Shown here: in pieces, positions 6,590 to 7,301 of the stretch
How the letters are laid out: the number at the start of each line of letters is the position of its first letter
Position numbering within the stretch: position 1 is the stretch's first letter
NCBI GenBank assembly: GCA_021162285.1
Contig: JAGGYZ010000046.1
Span: forward strand, 1 to 7,301
DNA: 7,301 bases
Direction: 5' to 3'
Source: Candidatus Fermentibacteraceae bacterium
GTDB taxonomy: Bacteria > Fermentibacterota > Fermentibacteria > Fermentibacterales > JCC-6
The notes under the pieces: model-generated
What the model was told of the DNA's origin: nothing
Database searches by the model: none
Seen by the model: only the letters and a program-made list of their open reading frames with translations
Program-made: the position numbers and the translations under genes

Positions 6590-7301
6590 TAATAATCTCT
6601 CCTTCACTTACGGCCAGAACAGGCACAAGCTGCCCGGTCTGATCCGCAACATAAATGTTACTTCTCACTATGAACTCACACTCTACGCCAGCAGCGTTCA
6701 AAACCCTGTCAGGTCTGGAATCTCTACTGCGCGGATCGGAGACCATACAAACTCTGTCATTATCTAAAACTGAGATGGATGAAACAAGTTCACTTCCACT
6801 CAGGTAGTCAATCAGTTTATCAATTCTGTCAACCCCATGGATAATATACTCTGCTGCGGTGACCAGAAAGTCAGGGGATCTGTACTTACCTGATAATTTC
6901 TTTAAAGCAGTTATTCTGAAACCGTCGGGAAGCACCGACAGCAGAGACGCTGAAACCGTATGAATATCAACAGATTCAACAAGCTGAAAGTCCAGATACT
7001 CGCACTCACTGCCCATTCCCAGGGGAATCGGCTGCGAGAATACCAGCTTCATACGCCTTGCATATCCAGGGCTGTAGTACATGGGAAGACCGCTTCTTCT
7101 CAAAGCTTTTGTCCACATTCTTACCATATCCAGATGGGATGTAAACCTCGAGAGACCTGTTTTCGAGAACCGGAGGCGTATCCTCTCTACAGCAGGGCGC
7201 TCTCCAGGACGCTCCACCGCTGGAACTGCAAAAACCGGCTCGGGGAACGGAAGCACCTTTCCATTACACCCACCACAAAAACTGCAGCCTGCTTCCCTGC
7301 A
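6579..7301 (-). CDS. C-terminal part of a radical SAM-linked protein (DUF2344/TIGR03936), probably fused to a B12-binding radical SAM enzyme
   Basis: Partial gene; 240 residues are visible and the frame is open to the right edge. A GTG at 7256 could be mistaken for the start, but no good Shine-Dalgarno serves it and coding sequence continues upstream. The first visible residues are CREAGCSFCGGC, a C-x4-C-x2-C-x2-C cluster (residues 1, 6, 9, 12). From about residue 40 the protein matches the DUF2344/TIGR03936 family: RLRFSKTGLSRFTSHLD, ALRRSGLPMYYSPGY, then PIPLGMGSECEYLDFQL. That family is found either as a separate protein beside a TIGR03960-type radical SAM enzyme or fused to its C-terminus. 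The open frame and cysteine cluster favour the fusion here. Its biochemical function is not established to my knowledge. It is commonly encoded just upstream of rng and rplU, as here, which hints at RNA or ribosome maturation. The 3' end overlaps rng by 11 nt. Confidence 0.85.
   Translation of the reverse strand, partial: CREAGCSFCGGCNGKVLPFPEPVFAVPAVERPGERPAVERIRLRFSKTGLSRFTSHLDMVRMWTKALRRSGLPMYYSPGYARRMKLVFSQPIPLGMGSECEYLDFQLVESVDIHTVSASLLSVLPDGFRITALKKLSGKYRSPDFLVTAAEYIIHGVDRIDKLIDYLSGSELVSSISVLDNDRVCMVSDPRSRDSRPDRVLNAAGVECEFIVRSNIYVADQTGQLVPVLAVSEGEIINEG
6599..6604 (-). promoter_or_regulatory. Shine-Dalgarno site that decides the rng start
   Basis: AAGGAG on the minus strand, 9 nt before ATG 6589, embedded in the last codons of the radical SAM-linked gene. 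The in-frame GTG at 6605-6607 is immediately upstream of the site and so cannot use it. Confidence 0.75.

Noticed and set aside
6590..6607. GTG 6607 as the rng start
   Set aside because: The AAGGAG site lies downstream of it and serves ATG 6589; homologues begin close to the ATG.
7254..7256. GTG 7256 as a true start of a stand-alone DUF2344 gene
   Set aside because: The reading frame continues to the edge with a Cys-rich motif that looks coding, and no convincing ribosome site precedes the GTG.
1..7301. CRISPR arrays, insertion sequences, tRNAs or direct repeats
   Set aside because: No repeated spacer pattern, transposase frame, terminal inverted repeats or tRNA-like cloverleaf was found by reading both strands; the one strong inverted repeat is the terminator.

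Overview
All genes read on the minus strand, so transcription runs from the right edge to the left. They fall into two transcription blocks separated by a strong intrinsic terminator at about 3722-3767. No RNA gene, CRISPR array, insertion sequence or plus-strand gene could be supported.

Right-hand block (7301 to 3781): (i) the 3' end of a radical SAM-linked protein. It carries the DUF2344/TIGR03936 domain, and an in-frame cysteine cluster at the edge suggests a fusion to a B12-binding radical SAM enzyme. (ii) A ribonuclease E/G (rng) overlapping it by 11 nt. (iii) rplU (ribosomal protein L21), about 97 nt further on and apparently read from a UUG codon. (iv) folD (methylene-THF dehydrogenase/cyclohydrolase), 3 nt after rplU. 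The radical SAM / rng / rplU order is a familiar conserved bacterial neighbourhood. rpmA (L27), the usual partner of rplU, is absent and folD takes its place. The rng-rplU gap holds a terminator-like hairpin and a TATAAT hexamer, so rplU-folD may be partly uncoupled from rng.

Left-hand block (3648 to 1): a large secreted subtilisin-like (S8) serine protease of 1137 residues with a complete catalytic site, several beta-sandwich modules and a C-terminal FlgD/T9SS-like sorting domain. It overlaps by 16 nt the start of a PorV-like outer-membrane protein that runs off the left edge. PorV-family proteins shuttle type IX secretion cargo in Bacteroidetes, so this reads as an exported cargo encoded together with a candidate outer-membrane partner. 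The family assignments are sequence-based and the functional pairing is inference.

The organism is probably a Gram-negative bacterium of the FCB group or a related candidate phylum (for example the Fermentibacterota, Cloacimonadota or Gemmatimonadota type). The reasons are the PorV-like protein, the NGDG-type C-terminal domain and clear Shine-Dalgarno sites, which argue against typical Bacteroidetes. Base composition looks near 50% GC by eye. The species cannot be named from this window. I see no wholly new system. The most interesting points are the protease/PorV-like pair, the UUG start of L21, the missing rpmA, and the radical SAM fusion beside RNase E/G.
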